Origin: Gremmenia infestans
Taxonomy: Eukaryota > Ascomycota > Leotiomycetes > Helotiales > Hamatocanthoscyphaceae
Length of the DNA: 64,000 nucleotides
Reading direction: 5' to 3'
Assembly: GCA_032629725.1 (NCBI GenBank)
Contig: JAFEVB010000022.1
Coordinates: 930,001-994,000 of the forward strand
Part shown: positions 44,335 to 55,439 of the stretch, piece after piece
How the letters are laid out: the number at the start of each line of letters is the position of its first letter
How positions within the stretch are numbered: position 1 is the stretch's first letter
Notes under the pieces: model-generated
The model's database searches: none
What the model was told of the DNA's origin: nothing
What the model saw: the letters and a program-made list of their open reading frames with translations, nothing else
Translations under genes and position numbers: made by a program

Positions 44335-46937
44335 TTACTTTGCAAGCTTGAAATAATTCGTGTCGTACTGCGCCCCGAGATTCATGAAGTTATCAATCTC
44401 TGCCAAACCATTCGTCTCAAGATCTTGCATCAACTCTAATTGCTGCTGCTGGCTCAAACTACCCTGCCTCATGTGCACATCGTAGTCTTGGCCTCCCCAC
44501 ATGAAGTTTCCGAACGAGGCCGGTGTAGAACCAGTATGCATAACGTAGCTGGCGTCGGCAGTGGTGGGATTTGCCGGTGGTAGAGTTACTTGGAACTGAG
44601 GTGGAGGCTGTACTTGAACATCTGGAATGGGGTTCCAGGCATTCGCAAGATTATTTGGCTGTGTAAACTCAGGAGGGAAGTAACTAAACCGGCGGTCTGA
44701 CTGCGTGTTGGAAGGAGCCCCAAATATGGAATTCGATCTGAATGAAGGTGGAGGAGGCCCCATACTTTGCTGCGAAAATGCCGGAATTTGCTCTGGTATT
44801 TGATTGAACACATAGCCAAATTGAGGTGTTTGGAAGGTAATTTGTTGAGAATGTGCCATAGAGTTTGTTGTTACACTGGAGTGTTCCGATGCCGATGGAG
44901 AATTGGTATCAGTGAGGGAAGAAGGCGAATTTGTTGATAGCGAAGACGGTGGGTGCGAGCTAGTTTTAATGTCGTAGCTCCTCGAACATGCTTTAGAAAG
45001 TTTCGAGTATAACTGCGAAGCAGCAGCAGTTCCGGGCCAGCGCTCCCGACACTTGCCAATGATGTCGAGCGCGATCTCGATGTTTTCTTCGAGTTCTTCT
45101 TTTGGGTGCAAGGCGCGGACTTCGGGATATGATATCGCCCACAGAATAGTGTTCACCGCTTGGAAAACAGTCAGGAGAAATATCCAAGTTATGTCAATAC
45201 TTCCTGCATCCAAATGCTTGCTCTGACTTCTGATATTTGTGGCCGATGCATCATAACACATCATCGCTGATCCTGCTGAAGGCTTCGGAATCTGCGGCGA
45301 CGGACGTCGAAGGGTCACGATCATGGTGTTATACCTACCTTCAAACCTGCTTTGTGTTAGGTCTTCAAGAAGAGTACTTGGACTACCAGGCACACACCAT
45401 GGTTTGCTCCAAGTTGGGCTCTGGGGAGAGGCATCCAGCCAATCCTTGAGCTTCTTTTCCATTTGTGCATACCAAGGATGATCTTCGTTCTTCGGTTCGG
45501 GCCGCTTCTTTTGATAAAGCACCCTTCTCATCTCTGCTTGTAGCAGCCGCATTCGAAGAAAATGTATAGCCACTTGCTTCTTCTCCGAAACGGGAGCCGG
45601 CAATATCCCATCGGCAGTAATAAATTCATCATCAACCGCTTCAAAGAAGCCGACATCAACGTGGTCTTCTCCCGCTGCAAATGCATTCGGGCGCCCCATA
45701 CTGTGCGCTAAGCCCAGTTCCATTGAAAGGACTATCCATGAAAGCCGGCGCTTCATGTCTAGTTGTATAGGGTTGACCATGCCTAACTCTACGCCCTGGG
45801 TTATGGTTTTCTCCTCAGCCAAACCAAGCTGTTGGCACAGCCGTGTAGCCAAGCCTACAACATAATAAATCGCGGTACGCGTCGGTGTTAGTAATGAATA
45901 CTGAGCCACCAACACCAGACATTGAAGGGTCTTGATATCCTTGGGTCGAATCACATCTTCCATGTAGCCCATGGCAGCTAGGTAGTAACTATCTGCTAAG
46001 CCAGAATACTGAGGATCAAGTTTCTGCATGCTTATTGCAAGCACCATCCGGAGGACGAAATTCTTGTATGGATCGCCACTGCCATCGTAGACTTCCTGAA
46101 GGTCTTTGGCGAAAGTGGGTTCGTGCAGAGTCGGAGTTAAGTACTGAGCTATTCTTGTGTCAATAATTTGTTCGTTCATCCATCCATGTACGCACGCACC
46201 AGACAGAGGCTGGAAAGCCGTGGAATGATTGGGAAGCACTGACCTTTTTGATGAAATATTTCTACCAACTTGTCCGTAACTAAGCGGGTGGGCAGAGTTG
46301 GGGCAGCTACCGCGCTTATCATGGGGTACGACTTTTTGCGATTCGTCGCTGATTCTGGAGATGGAATAGCAGGTCGACGGTTGCGGACCTCAGGCACCAG
46401 TTCCCGAATGCTTCTAGAGTCCGTGTACTTCTTTGCCTCTTCCATGACTAGTCTTGTCATCGCAATGCCGCTGGAGGGACCCAGGAACCGTGGCGTCTCA
46501 TCATTCTCATCCAGACGTACAAGTCCCCCAGGCCGCACGATATCTTCAGTATTCTGGGGGTGGCCTTCCTCGGTGTACTGGCCCATTTCAGCTTCTAGGG
46601 CCCGTACTTTTTCTTGTAATCGAATCACGTAGGTGCGAGGAATCTTCTTTCCCTTCGCAGTGTCGAAGTATTCGCATATTGCCCCAGCCCTTTCGCACGG
46701 GAGGCAGCGCGGAAGGTTAGGATCACATCGTGTCTTCCTCTAAGAAAGGTTAGCATCTTCTGATTTGAAGGAACCGGCATGGCTACCCACCTGGCGACAT
46801 CTACAGCAGGCGGTCAAAGTGTGAGCAATTCTGGGCGAATGGTCATCGCTGTCATGGCTACTTTCTCGAAAAGACTTTGCTTCATGGGCTTTGTTGACAG
46901 AGCTATGCGCCCGCCGGAAGAGATCCCCTGCGTCCAT
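44335..46937 (-). CDS. Zn2Cys6 transcription factor with fungal_trans domain (minus-strand member of a divergent pair)
   Basis: Nuclear DNA-binding regulator of the Gal4 type. Exons 46937-46791, 46739-46244 and 46148-44335 give 818 residues. The binuclear cluster C-x2-C-x6-C-x6-C-x2-C-x6-C is spliced from CCRCRQ (exon 1) and RKTRCDPNLPRCLPCERAG (exon 2), about residues 43-72. A short coiled coil (VIRLQEKVRALEAEM) for dimerisation follows. The middle homology region opens with LTPTLHEPTF (about 220), then VGLATRLCQQLGLAEE and MKRRLSWIVLSMELGLAHSM. The C-terminal 200 residues are Ser/Pro/Gln-rich, a likely activation region ending EIDNFMNLGAQYDTNYFKLA. The overall layout recalls Stb5-like regulators, but targets are unknown. 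Confidence 0.88.
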
Positions 46938-48517
46938 GGATGCGGTTTATGAGGGTTTTAAATATGTATTAACGTGGCGCTTGTTGGCTTTCACCATCGT
47001 TGAAGATGCAGGATGTGAGGTTCTATATGGCGGTGGTCCACGTACAACGATTGAGAGGCGACGAATACCACTTCCACTCTAGGGAATTGCCTTTGCGCCA
47101 CGGAATGATGTTGAAAAAGGCTCTCAGTTTCGCCTCAAATCAGATGAGGCACAGCGCTGGCAGCGTGGGAGTGTGGCAAGCATGGAGGAATCGCAAATGT
47201 GGATTAACTTTGACGCCGGGAAGTCGAGAGACGAGGAAGGAGCAGACCTTACTCCGTACGGCAAGCAGGGCACTGGGCAGGTACCTTATAATTAGACGCC
47301 GAGTAAAACTATTACCGGGAGCTTGTATTTGGATGGCAGATGGGCAGGGGATACCATACCGCACCGCACCGTACCTTGCTGTACCTGTACGCTTCGTCTG
47401 ACTAGGTATAATCCTAACAAGTGAGCAGCGCGGGGATTTGGCCTGTTGAGGCGCAAGGCGGCTCCGGCTCCGGCTAAGGATGGGAAATACTCATAGTTGA
47501 TATCTAAGAATAGGTAATTGATGCCGCTCCCTAGATGAAAGGAAGAAGTGGCTTGTAACTTCGAAGAGGACTTGGTGGACTTGACAAACAAAGGGATTGT
47601 GGATGAGGGGAGGGGCATGGCATGGATAGGCATAGGCATATAGGTACTCGTAGGCAAGCAATATCGTACAGTAGCATGTGCGGGAATTGTTCTAGCGGCC
47701 AAGGAAGGACACCAACACCCCCACCAAGTACCCCTTGCGACCCTTATCGCTATCACGAGACTATGTCTACGTCCGGTCCGTACTCCTAGGTGGGGTGGCT
47801 CGGTGGCTGGTGGGTATGGTATATCTATATCTCGAGTAGCACTAGCACGGTGAAATACGCGTGGAATCCTTCGTCTTCAACCTTGGCTCGATGGAGCCTG
47901 TACAGAATCCTCCGTACTCGAGCAAACTGTGATGCCGATATATGTAGCAAGCAAGTTCATAGTCGTGGTTTGGTCCTGAGCTTCCCTTCCCCACAGTACA
48001 AAACTCGTGCTTGCTTTTGCGGTCTTGACACATCTGCCTAACTGTGTTGCGTCCGACCTTGTTCCACAGAAGACTTCCAGAATTACTCGGTGTGGGCGCA
48101 TATCATTTTACTCCATATTAGAGCCTTGCGCCATTGCATCGGATCGGTAACCAAAAGAGACACAACACGACTCCAAACAAGCTCGAAATCGAAGCAGCCT
48201 GAAGTGGTACAATCTGGCCGTTCTTTCCTCGATTCGCTGCAACGGGGGCCTGCCTTGCCATATCTCAATCTCCGAGCAAGCGCCACAGTCTTTGGAAGTC
48301 TCAACACCACGTTCAACTGTTTTAGAACGCCTCTGCGGAAACAAAAATGCGGTAATATTTATCGACTGCAGCTCTTCACCACCATCAATATCAGCTTGGA
48401 GGGGTGAGCGAGCCAGACGAATTACTCAACCTCCACCTTGAGAAGATGTGAATTTTGAGCTCTTCGATTCCTTAAAAGCTTGAGTCTAAAATTCGGGAGT
48501 GAGAACAAAAAGGAGAG
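46938..48517. promoter_or_regulatory. 1.6-kb shared upstream region of two divergent Zn2Cys6 genes
   Basis: No gene is supported inside. Three CGG triplets in direct orientation and spaced by 3 nt (CGGCTCCGGCTCCGG, 47459-47473) resemble binding half-sites of Zn2Cys6 factors. Repeated GTACC/CCGTACC words occur at 47340-47390. Which factor binds, if any, is unknown. Confidence 0.5.
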
Positions 48518-50800
48518 ATGCCTCGGCCAAGCCCAAGTGTGGCTGACACGCCTCTTTTGAGGGTTTCCAGGCCAGTTTCTGCGTGCTCGAGATGTGAGTT
48601 CATAGCTATTCTCCGTTGTTGTCTTACGAGCGCTAATAGAAGAAACAGGTCGCGCTGCAAAGATCAAGGTTTGAGACAACTGTCTATAGACTGCATGGCT
48701 GGCTAATGATTCCCAGTGCGATGGTAAACTACCAGCATGCACTGCGTGTGAGAAATCTGGGCGTGCCGGTGAATGCTCGAGTGCCAACGACCAGTTTGCA
48801 AAGGGCAAGGAACGAAGGTTCGTAAATTCCATGCAATTCGAGTTAATGTCGAATTTCTAGCCCTTCAACTCAGACTGATTTTCTGTCTGTCTCTCCAGCT
48901 ATGTTGCTTCACTTGAATCACGTGTCGAAAAACTTGAGAGGAGGCTGGCCTATGCCAGATCTCGAAAGGCATCAGTGGCTATGCATGATATTGACGCGCC
49001 ATTTCAAATGCCAGATCGTAAAGACTCCCTTGCCAATATACGCGCGGCGATCCACGGAAAGGCTGCCAGGCGGAGAGAAGCGGCCGATGTAAATGAACTT
49101 GTATCGGACTTTGGTTTCCTGTTAGTATACATGATCATTATCATTCTTGCTTGCTTGCCTTTTCCGAGGCTGATGTGTAATCCAGGTCGGTGAATGCCAC
49201 CACTCGAGACTTTGAGACTTCGACATCAAACATGACATTTGCGCGTCTGATTCTTGCCGCCACAAACAATGATATTTTACCAGAGTCGCAACCGTTTCAG
49301 CTGCCATCACGGCCTACGGCTATGGTGCTGATACAATATTATCTTGATCACGTTTATGCTCTCTTCCCCGTATTCTCAGAAACAGCGCTGCTGAATGCCC
49401 TCGATGCGACGTACCAGGAAAATGGCCGCCCGGTTACCGAGTTCGAGTATTGGCTACTATACTTTGTGTTTGCTATTGCATCTACGGCTCAATCTCGAAG
49501 TCATAGAGACGCACTTTACGTAGACGGCGTCCATTGGGTTGGACGCGCATTACATTATGCGGATAAGGTTCTCATGCCAGGCTATGTGTCTCAAATCCAG
49601 GCCCTGCTCTTGCTCGTGCAATACTCTATGCTTGATCCTGCCCACTTCGATAGTTGGCACTTGATTGGCTTTGCTTGCCGCGCTGTGGTAGATCTGGGAT
49701 TTCATCAGGACCCCCCGAAAGAGCAACAACTTGATAAGAAAACCGCGGAAATGCGGCGTAGAATATTTTATTGTGTCTATTCCCTTGACAGGTAAGTTGC
49801 GAAGCCAATGCAAGGCGCAGCCCATAAACTTACTAGACATAGGTCTATCAGCATGGTTCATGCGAGATCCCTATCTTTTACTGACGATTCTACGAGCGTA
49901 GATTTCCCGTCGCTATCCTTAGGGCTAACGTCAGGTGCTGCTGCAAAATCCCTTACTGGACCACATTCGCTTGAATCTGCAGATTTGTTGTTCCAACTAC
50001 GATGTGTTCAATCGTCCTGGTATCAAGAGCTGTTTCAATCCGGTCGATCTCCTCTTCACAATGAGTATACCTACATTTGGCAAATCTGTCAGGAAATGCG
50101 GGAATGGTCGGAATCTTTTCCCGAAAGCTTGCCACTCGCGTTCAAGGATTTCTTTGACCTTGAGCTCCTTTACAGCTACGTCTATTGCCTTTCACCCTCG
50201 TGCCGTATACCGGCTCTGTCTCTATATGCGAAAACCTTGATTTTCGAGTACAGCATTGATTATATGCAGAAAATATTTCCCATCAGCAGAGACCCCATCA
50301 ACATCGCATTCTACACTTATCATGATGCACTCCGAGTCTATTTTGTCGGAAGCCAATTTCTTGCGGTCTTGATGTCAGACCAGGATCAACTTCTAGGAGG
50401 CATCCTTCCTTACACCCCAATAATTCCGGGCACTCCGCCACCACCACCTTTACCATCGAACGCTGGAATTAACAGCGTCGATCGAAGTATAAATTGCGTA
50501 AAGCACATTAAAGAAACTTTGAGGATCTTTGGTCACCGCTGGGACGACTCGAAGGCTCTTTTATCAAATTATGAAGCCCAGGTTGAGCCACTACTCGCTT
50601 CTCTACACCAAAGGAAGCACCACATCGATGGAATAGCCCGCAATAGTCATACCCCCCCGGGATTTGTTCAACAAGCTAGCTTCGATCACATGGGGAACAT
50701 TTCTACAGACAGTTGGACGAATGCGGGAGTTGCGTTTGCGAGTAATTCTCTGCAAGGCGGGCTTGGGCTTGGGCAAGGGGGGTCGGCGCATGGTTTGTAG
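48518..50800 (+). CDS. Zn2Cys6 transcription factor with fungal_trans domain (plus-strand member of a divergent pair)
   Basis: Gal4-type nuclear regulator. Six exons: 48518-48593, 48649-48668, 48717-48817, 48899-49120, 49186-49791 and 49843-50800, 660 residues in exact phase. The cluster C-x2-C-x6-C-x6-C-x2-C-x8-C is assembled from three exons. Exon 1 gives ACSRC, the 20-nt exon 2 gives RAAKIK, and exon 3 gives CDGKLPACTACEKSGRAGEC. A coiled coil (VASLESRVEKLERRLAYAR) follows. The fungal_trans region (about 165-330) includes LIQYYLDHVYALFPVFSE, GYVSQIQALLLLVQYSML, WHLIGFACRAVVDLGFHQD and RRRIFYCVYSLDRSIS. The C-terminus is Gly-rich. It is not closely similar to its divergent neighbour, so a recent tandem duplication is unlikely. 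Confidence 0.88.
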
Positions 50801-51246
50801 CAATGATATCCCGCACGAAGAACGAACTTTATGAACTCATTATTAGGCTCATTCTTATATAGAAAAACGATTTAGAGAAGTCTAGAACTGAATTGTGTTC
50901 CAATCCCTTTCCATTCATCATTACGTGCTAGCAGAGATAGCCAGTCGTGCTTTCCTTCTTACTACTAACTCTCTATGTACTTGCCAACGTCCTGACTTGC
51001 TCTCTCATAAGCTTTAACGCTATGGATTATCGTCGGGCCCTGCTCGTCCTTCCTTGCACCAGAGTATCGTTCGTCAATCATCAATTACACATAGCACGAC
51101 AACGGGCCAGTGATTGACGGTGCTTGCTCCATCATTTAGACTCTCCACAACATTGCCATCATCATCCACATAAGTTTTGGTCTATCACTATCCTCAAGCC
51201 AGCTTCTTCTCGCCCGTGAAGGCGGACAGCACGCTTTTCGATATGC
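50801..51246. other. Intergenic region
   Basis: 446 bases between two plus-strand genes; presumably the 3' flank of the regulator and the promoter of the membrane protein gene. Nothing else is seen. Confidence 0.5.
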
Positions 51247-52707
51247 ATGGTGCACTTGGTAAATTTCATCCCCTCTCTTCAGATGTATCTCGCTCACAGA
51301 GGGCCCTCAGCTCCGAGATTGCATCTCTCCGGGCCTCGATTTGAACCAAGCGGCATCTACAAAATGCGACGTGCTCTCAAATTGACATTCATGTCACTTT
51401 TTGTCCTCGCCGTCCTCTATCCTTCATCGATAATTCTTGGCAGCAAACCCACGACAACGTCCGCTCAACACAATTCCGTCGAAAATCAGTTTGATCTACG
51501 GATGCCCCCAAATGGCATACCTGAACAAAACTTACTCATTCAACACTTACCGCGTCAACTTGCCTTGCCTGACTTGAAAGGAGATCCTCGTTCATGTCGG
51601 GCTGGAGAGTGTCACCACCAGGCGCTTGAACAGCTCTGGAGTATAGCTTGGTTCTGCCGTGAATTCCCCAAAGATGAGCTATGTGATCTACGCATTATCC
51701 GTCGTGCTCCCCAGCAGCTGCTATCATGGCAGATTGCTTACTGCCAATACTTCCCCGAAGATTGTCCAACCCTCACTGTTCGTGGCGGTTTTGATGGGTC
51801 TGAGCCGCTAGGGGTTAATACTGTCCAAACCCTTCCTCCTTACTGTAAGTACCATCCCGACTTGCCAGATTGTTCCGCCGTCGAGAAACGACATCGACAT
51901 TCGTCGCCTGAGCAACGTGAATTTCCCTCTGATCCTCTCCAAACTGCTTGCGAGCACATCGATACAAATTGCCGTGTTGGTCCCCATCCAGATGAGCTTG
52001 AACAGGCACAGGGCGTGATGGCTCTGCAGCGTGAGAAGAGAAACTGCGGCGTGTTATTTAGTACATTCTGGTGGTCAAGCTGCAACAATGAAGATGGCCC
52101 CTTTCCCACCATCGAGGAGCAGGACGTAAAGGAATCAAGGTATGAAACGTGGGTACAATGGTTGGAATCACAGGAATGGCTAGTCCGACCTGGCGACGAT
52201 GACGAGCTCAACAGCATCCCAGATCTTGCGCTAGATGGTGTTGCTCGCGCCAGTCTGCAATCCAGATCCGAAGTAAAGGGTTCGTCGTTAAAAGGGACTA
52301 AAGGCACTATCAACAATCGCAAAAGCCAACACAGATCATATTCTGAACGTATAGTGTTGTACACACTCGTCAGTCTCATGGGTTTCAGTATCATAAGCCT
52401 GGCAGTCTTCTTAACCGTAAGAAGGTTCATCAAGAGACACTCGTGGCATCCACGGGTAAAGAAGTCTGTAGTACCGCCTGCGACGGTTTCCGCGGTACCT
52501 AGTACTGCAGTTGGAGAGCAGAGATCCGGCGCAACCAGAGGATTTTATGGAGAAGGTCAAAGATCAAACATGACGCAGAATCATCATGCTGGTACTGGTC
52601 TCGATGGAAGTCTCGATGGAATTAACGGTGGACGGACCAAATTGGCTCAAGACAAACGCGGTGCTGAGGTTGGTGCTGCTATATATTTCCTTGGATTAAG
52701 TAACTAA
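51247..52707 (+). CDS. Cysteine-repeat membrane protein of unknown function
   Basis: A single-exon ORF of 486 residues; no family is recognised. A hydrophobic helix near residues 45-65 (LTFMSLFVLAVLYPSSIIL) and another at about 368-391 (LYTLVSLMGFSIISLAVFL) bracket a hydrophilic Cys-rich region. Met40 (51364, MRRALKLTF) would place the first helix as a signal peptide or anchor and is the more likely start. The ectodomain contains three related units: WFCREFPKDELC (136-146), AYCQYFPEDC (165-173) and PYCKYHPDLPDC (199-209). Later cysteine pairs (235/242 and 267/279) may also form disulfides. After the second helix comes a basic then Gly/Ser-rich tail. This suggests a secretory-pathway or plasma-membrane protein. 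Confidence 0.75.
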   Translation: MVHLVNFIPSLQMYLAHRGPSAPRLHLSGPRFEPSGIYKMRRALKLTFMSLFVLAVLYPSSIILGSKPTTTSAQHNSVENQFDLRMPPNGIPEQNLLIQHLPRQLALPDLKGDPRSCRAGECHHQALEQLWSIAWFCREFPKDELCDLRIIRRAPQQLLSWQIAYCQYFPEDCPTLTVRGGFDGSEPLGVNTVQTLPPYCKYHPDLPDCSAVEKRHRHSSPEQREFPSDPLQTACEHIDTNCRVGPHPDELEQAQGVMALQREKRNCGVLFSTFWWSSCNNEDGPFPTIEEQDVKESRYETWVQWLESQEWLVRPGDDDELNSIPDLALDGVARASLQSRSEVKGSSLKGTKGTINNRKSQHRSYSERIVLYTLVSLMGFSIISLAVFLTVRRFIKRHSWHPRVKKSVVPPATVSAVPSTAVGEQRSGATRGFYGEGQRSNMTQNHHAGTGLDGSLDGINGGRTKLAQDKRGAEVGAAIYFLGLSN

Positions 52708-53550
52708 TGTCCTTCAGAATCATCTTCTATACCAATATTCATCAACATCTCGGACTCACGCACCTCAAATTGAGTTTTTGGCTTTGCCCAAACCAACGTT
52801 CGCCACTATGCATAAACTCAATGGCCTTCCTGGATTCGATAGTGGAGCTGGGAAAGACTTGTCGAAAGTTAAATGGACCTCTACAGTTTGATTCATCACA
52901 GACACTTGTGGAGTTTGGGCTGCACTTATATCAGCCTAACTTCGGCTTAGCCTTTATGGGTTAGACAGTCTCAAACTCTGCTAATGGATGTGATCCTGTG
53001 CTTTGGCATCTGTGGAAGGAATACAGGAGTCTTGCAGTGCGGTGTTGTTTTCTTATGCATGCAGTACAGTTGAGTGAGGAGGGCTACTTACTATTTTGCT
53101 TTGTTGAACGAGGCCGCACAATTCCATTCGCTGAAAACTCTCCTGTCCAGTGAAATACATGAATTGCTTTCATCCATTATGATTTAGTGTTCTCAGATCC
53201 ACTCGGTATCTTTGCAGACCAACCGTTAATTTTTCTTATAGCCCGTAAAATTTGCGATACACACCGTAACATCCGGAACGAATTCATTGAAAGTGCACAC
53301 ATGTACGAAAATACGAAACAGTAATACATTAAAATTCCTGTCCATACCTCTTGAGATACCCAGCTGACGAACATCGCGGTACAGTACTCGGAATGTAATG
53401 CAAAGAGATAAATAACAGTAGGAGCTCTCGGCCTTCCAAAACCCTTCCTCACTTCATTTCCGTAGCATCAGTAGCATGGTGAGTATCCTATGATCGCGAA
53501 TTAGCTTTGTCCTATGCATGATGCTTTTAGGTGTAGCACTGGGCATGATT
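52708..53550. other. Convergent intergenic region
   Basis: About 840 bases between converging genes. The frame at 52707-52964 overlaps the previous stop codon and has no coding support. Confidence 0.5.
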
Positions 53551-55439
53551 TTAGGTGTGAGTAGAACTGTAGGGTACATTACATACCTCAACGTGTAGCA
53601 AATCTCCTCCCTTCTCAACATGATTGGAACCGCCGAATATCACGTCTATTTCTTCCAGTGACACTTTCTTGGTCTCGGGGATTAGGAACCAGACGAATGC
53701 TGCTAGGCAGAGGTTTATTGCGAAGAAGAAGTAGAATGTTTTGCTGTGGTAGTGTTAGTCTTGGTATAGGGGGAGTATATAGAGAAGGGCAAGGGAAGGC
53801 GAAGGAGGACATACAAGCCACAGTTCTTCAAAAAGGTCGGGAAGAACTGCTGGAAGATAGAGTTCGCGACGTTTTGCATCTGACTGCTCATACCCACTGC
53901 CTGAGCACGCACGTTCATGGAGAAGACCTCGGCGGTCCAGATCCAAGTCGTGGCCCCCCAGGATGGTTTGTAGAAGAAGCTAAAGAAGAAGAGCAGGAAG
54001 ACGATGGCGATACCGACGGCGTGGGACTTGGAGCCGCCTTTCAGTGTCGGCGTCTGCAAGCCGACTTCGGTGACGACGAGCATGCAGATGGACATGCCTA
54101 TCGCGCCGACGATGAGCAGGGCTTTGCGACCGAAGCGGTCGACGGTCCAAACGGCGTTGAGGGTGAAGATAATCCCGAATGTGGCGTTTAGGGCGTTGAT
54201 GAGCGCAATTGTGCTAGATGAGGTGAAAACTTTCTTGTAGATGGATGTCGAGTATGTGTTGAGGGTTCCTTGGCCCGTGAGCTGCTGTCCCACGTTCAGG
54301 ACAAAGGCGAGGAGGAGACGCTTGCGCACGGAGCGGTCTTTCCACAAGGCGGTGTAGGATGAGGAGATGGCTTCTTTTTCGAATTCGAGGGCTTCGCGGA
54401 TGATGAGCACTTCGTCTTCGACTTCCTGCTCTGTTTCGCGGACGCGGCGGAGCGAGGCGCGTGCTTTGTCGACTTGACCTCCGTGTTGAATATACCAGCG
54501 GGGTGATTCTGGGAGTAGAATATCGAAGTTAGTATTGTGTCAACTGAAAGAGCTTGGGATTTTATAAAGTCTCATCAAACACGACTGTTGAACGCCTGAA
54601 GTACGAAATAATTCCTCATAAGCTGGCTTACCTGGAATGAATGGTAGGAGGGTCATGATCAGTATTGGCACCATCATCTGAAAGATTACAACAGTCTTGA
54701 ATAGGGGTTAGTAATATGTTATTAGTCGACATTTTGGAGAAGATCGAACCTTCCAATCCCAATCTCCAAGCTTTGCACGATGCAAAGAGCATGCGTAGTT
54801 TATCCAGTACGCGATGAAAGAGCCAACCGAATAGAACAGCTGCCAGAAAGCCATGATCTTTCCTCGAATATGGACTGGAGCAAGTTCACCAATGTAAACA
54901 GGTCCTGCCGTCAAGGCAGTTCCTTGCCCGATTCCGATGAGAACACGCCCGGCGATAAAAACCCCAAGGTTTCCTTTTGGGGCAAATGTCTGCATGAAAG
55001 TCGCGATCACTGTGATGAAGCAACCGATTCCCATACCCCATCTTCGGCCCAAAAAGTCTGCTAATGGGCCACCAAGAAAGAAGCTGATGTCGGTTAGCTA
55101 ATGAACCCAATAACCCTTCATGATATAAAAGACAGAATTGAGCAGTTGGAACTGCTGAACTAGAGCTGACGTGGGACTCACCCTGAGATGATAGCTCCGA
55201 CATTATAAGCTGTATTGACAGCTCCAATCAACTCGGGATCGGGATCATTGAAATACGCAACCCAATGTTTCGAGCCTTGGACAGAATTATAGACGGAGGC
55301 ATCGTATCCATAGAGCACCATGCAAGATGCTGCCACAAGCGAGATGTACCTAAGACCTGTCAGTGCTGAACGGTCATTTGTCGTATTTTATATTAGCTAG
55401 CAGCTCTCACCAATTGTACGCTCTGGTTTTGTTCATCAT
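53551..55439 (-). CDS. MFS sugar transporter (sugar porter family)
   Basis: Plasma-membrane sugar:H+ symporter type with 12 predicted helices. Six exons (55439-55411, 55349-55182, 55083-54750, 54695-54632, 54508-53815, 53743-53551) give about 493 residues. The first exon is only 29 nt and splices MMNKTRAYN to WYISLVAASCMVLYGYDAS. Family motifs are GPLADFLGRRWG, AGRVLIGIGQGTALTAGPVY, PESPRWYIQHGG, VDRFGRKALL and FLIPETKKVSLEEIDVIF. The QQLTGQGTLNTYS block corresponds to the sugar-binding QQxxG helix. The cytosolic N-terminus is unusually short. The last residues are uncertain: a GTATGT donor follows HVE, so another tiny exon may replace the unspliced end. Confidence 0.88.

Noticed and set aside
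52707..52964. Plus-strand frame overlapping the stop of the membrane protein gene (TAATG)
   Set aside because: Eukaryotic genes are not translationally coupled this way; no family or intron evidence.
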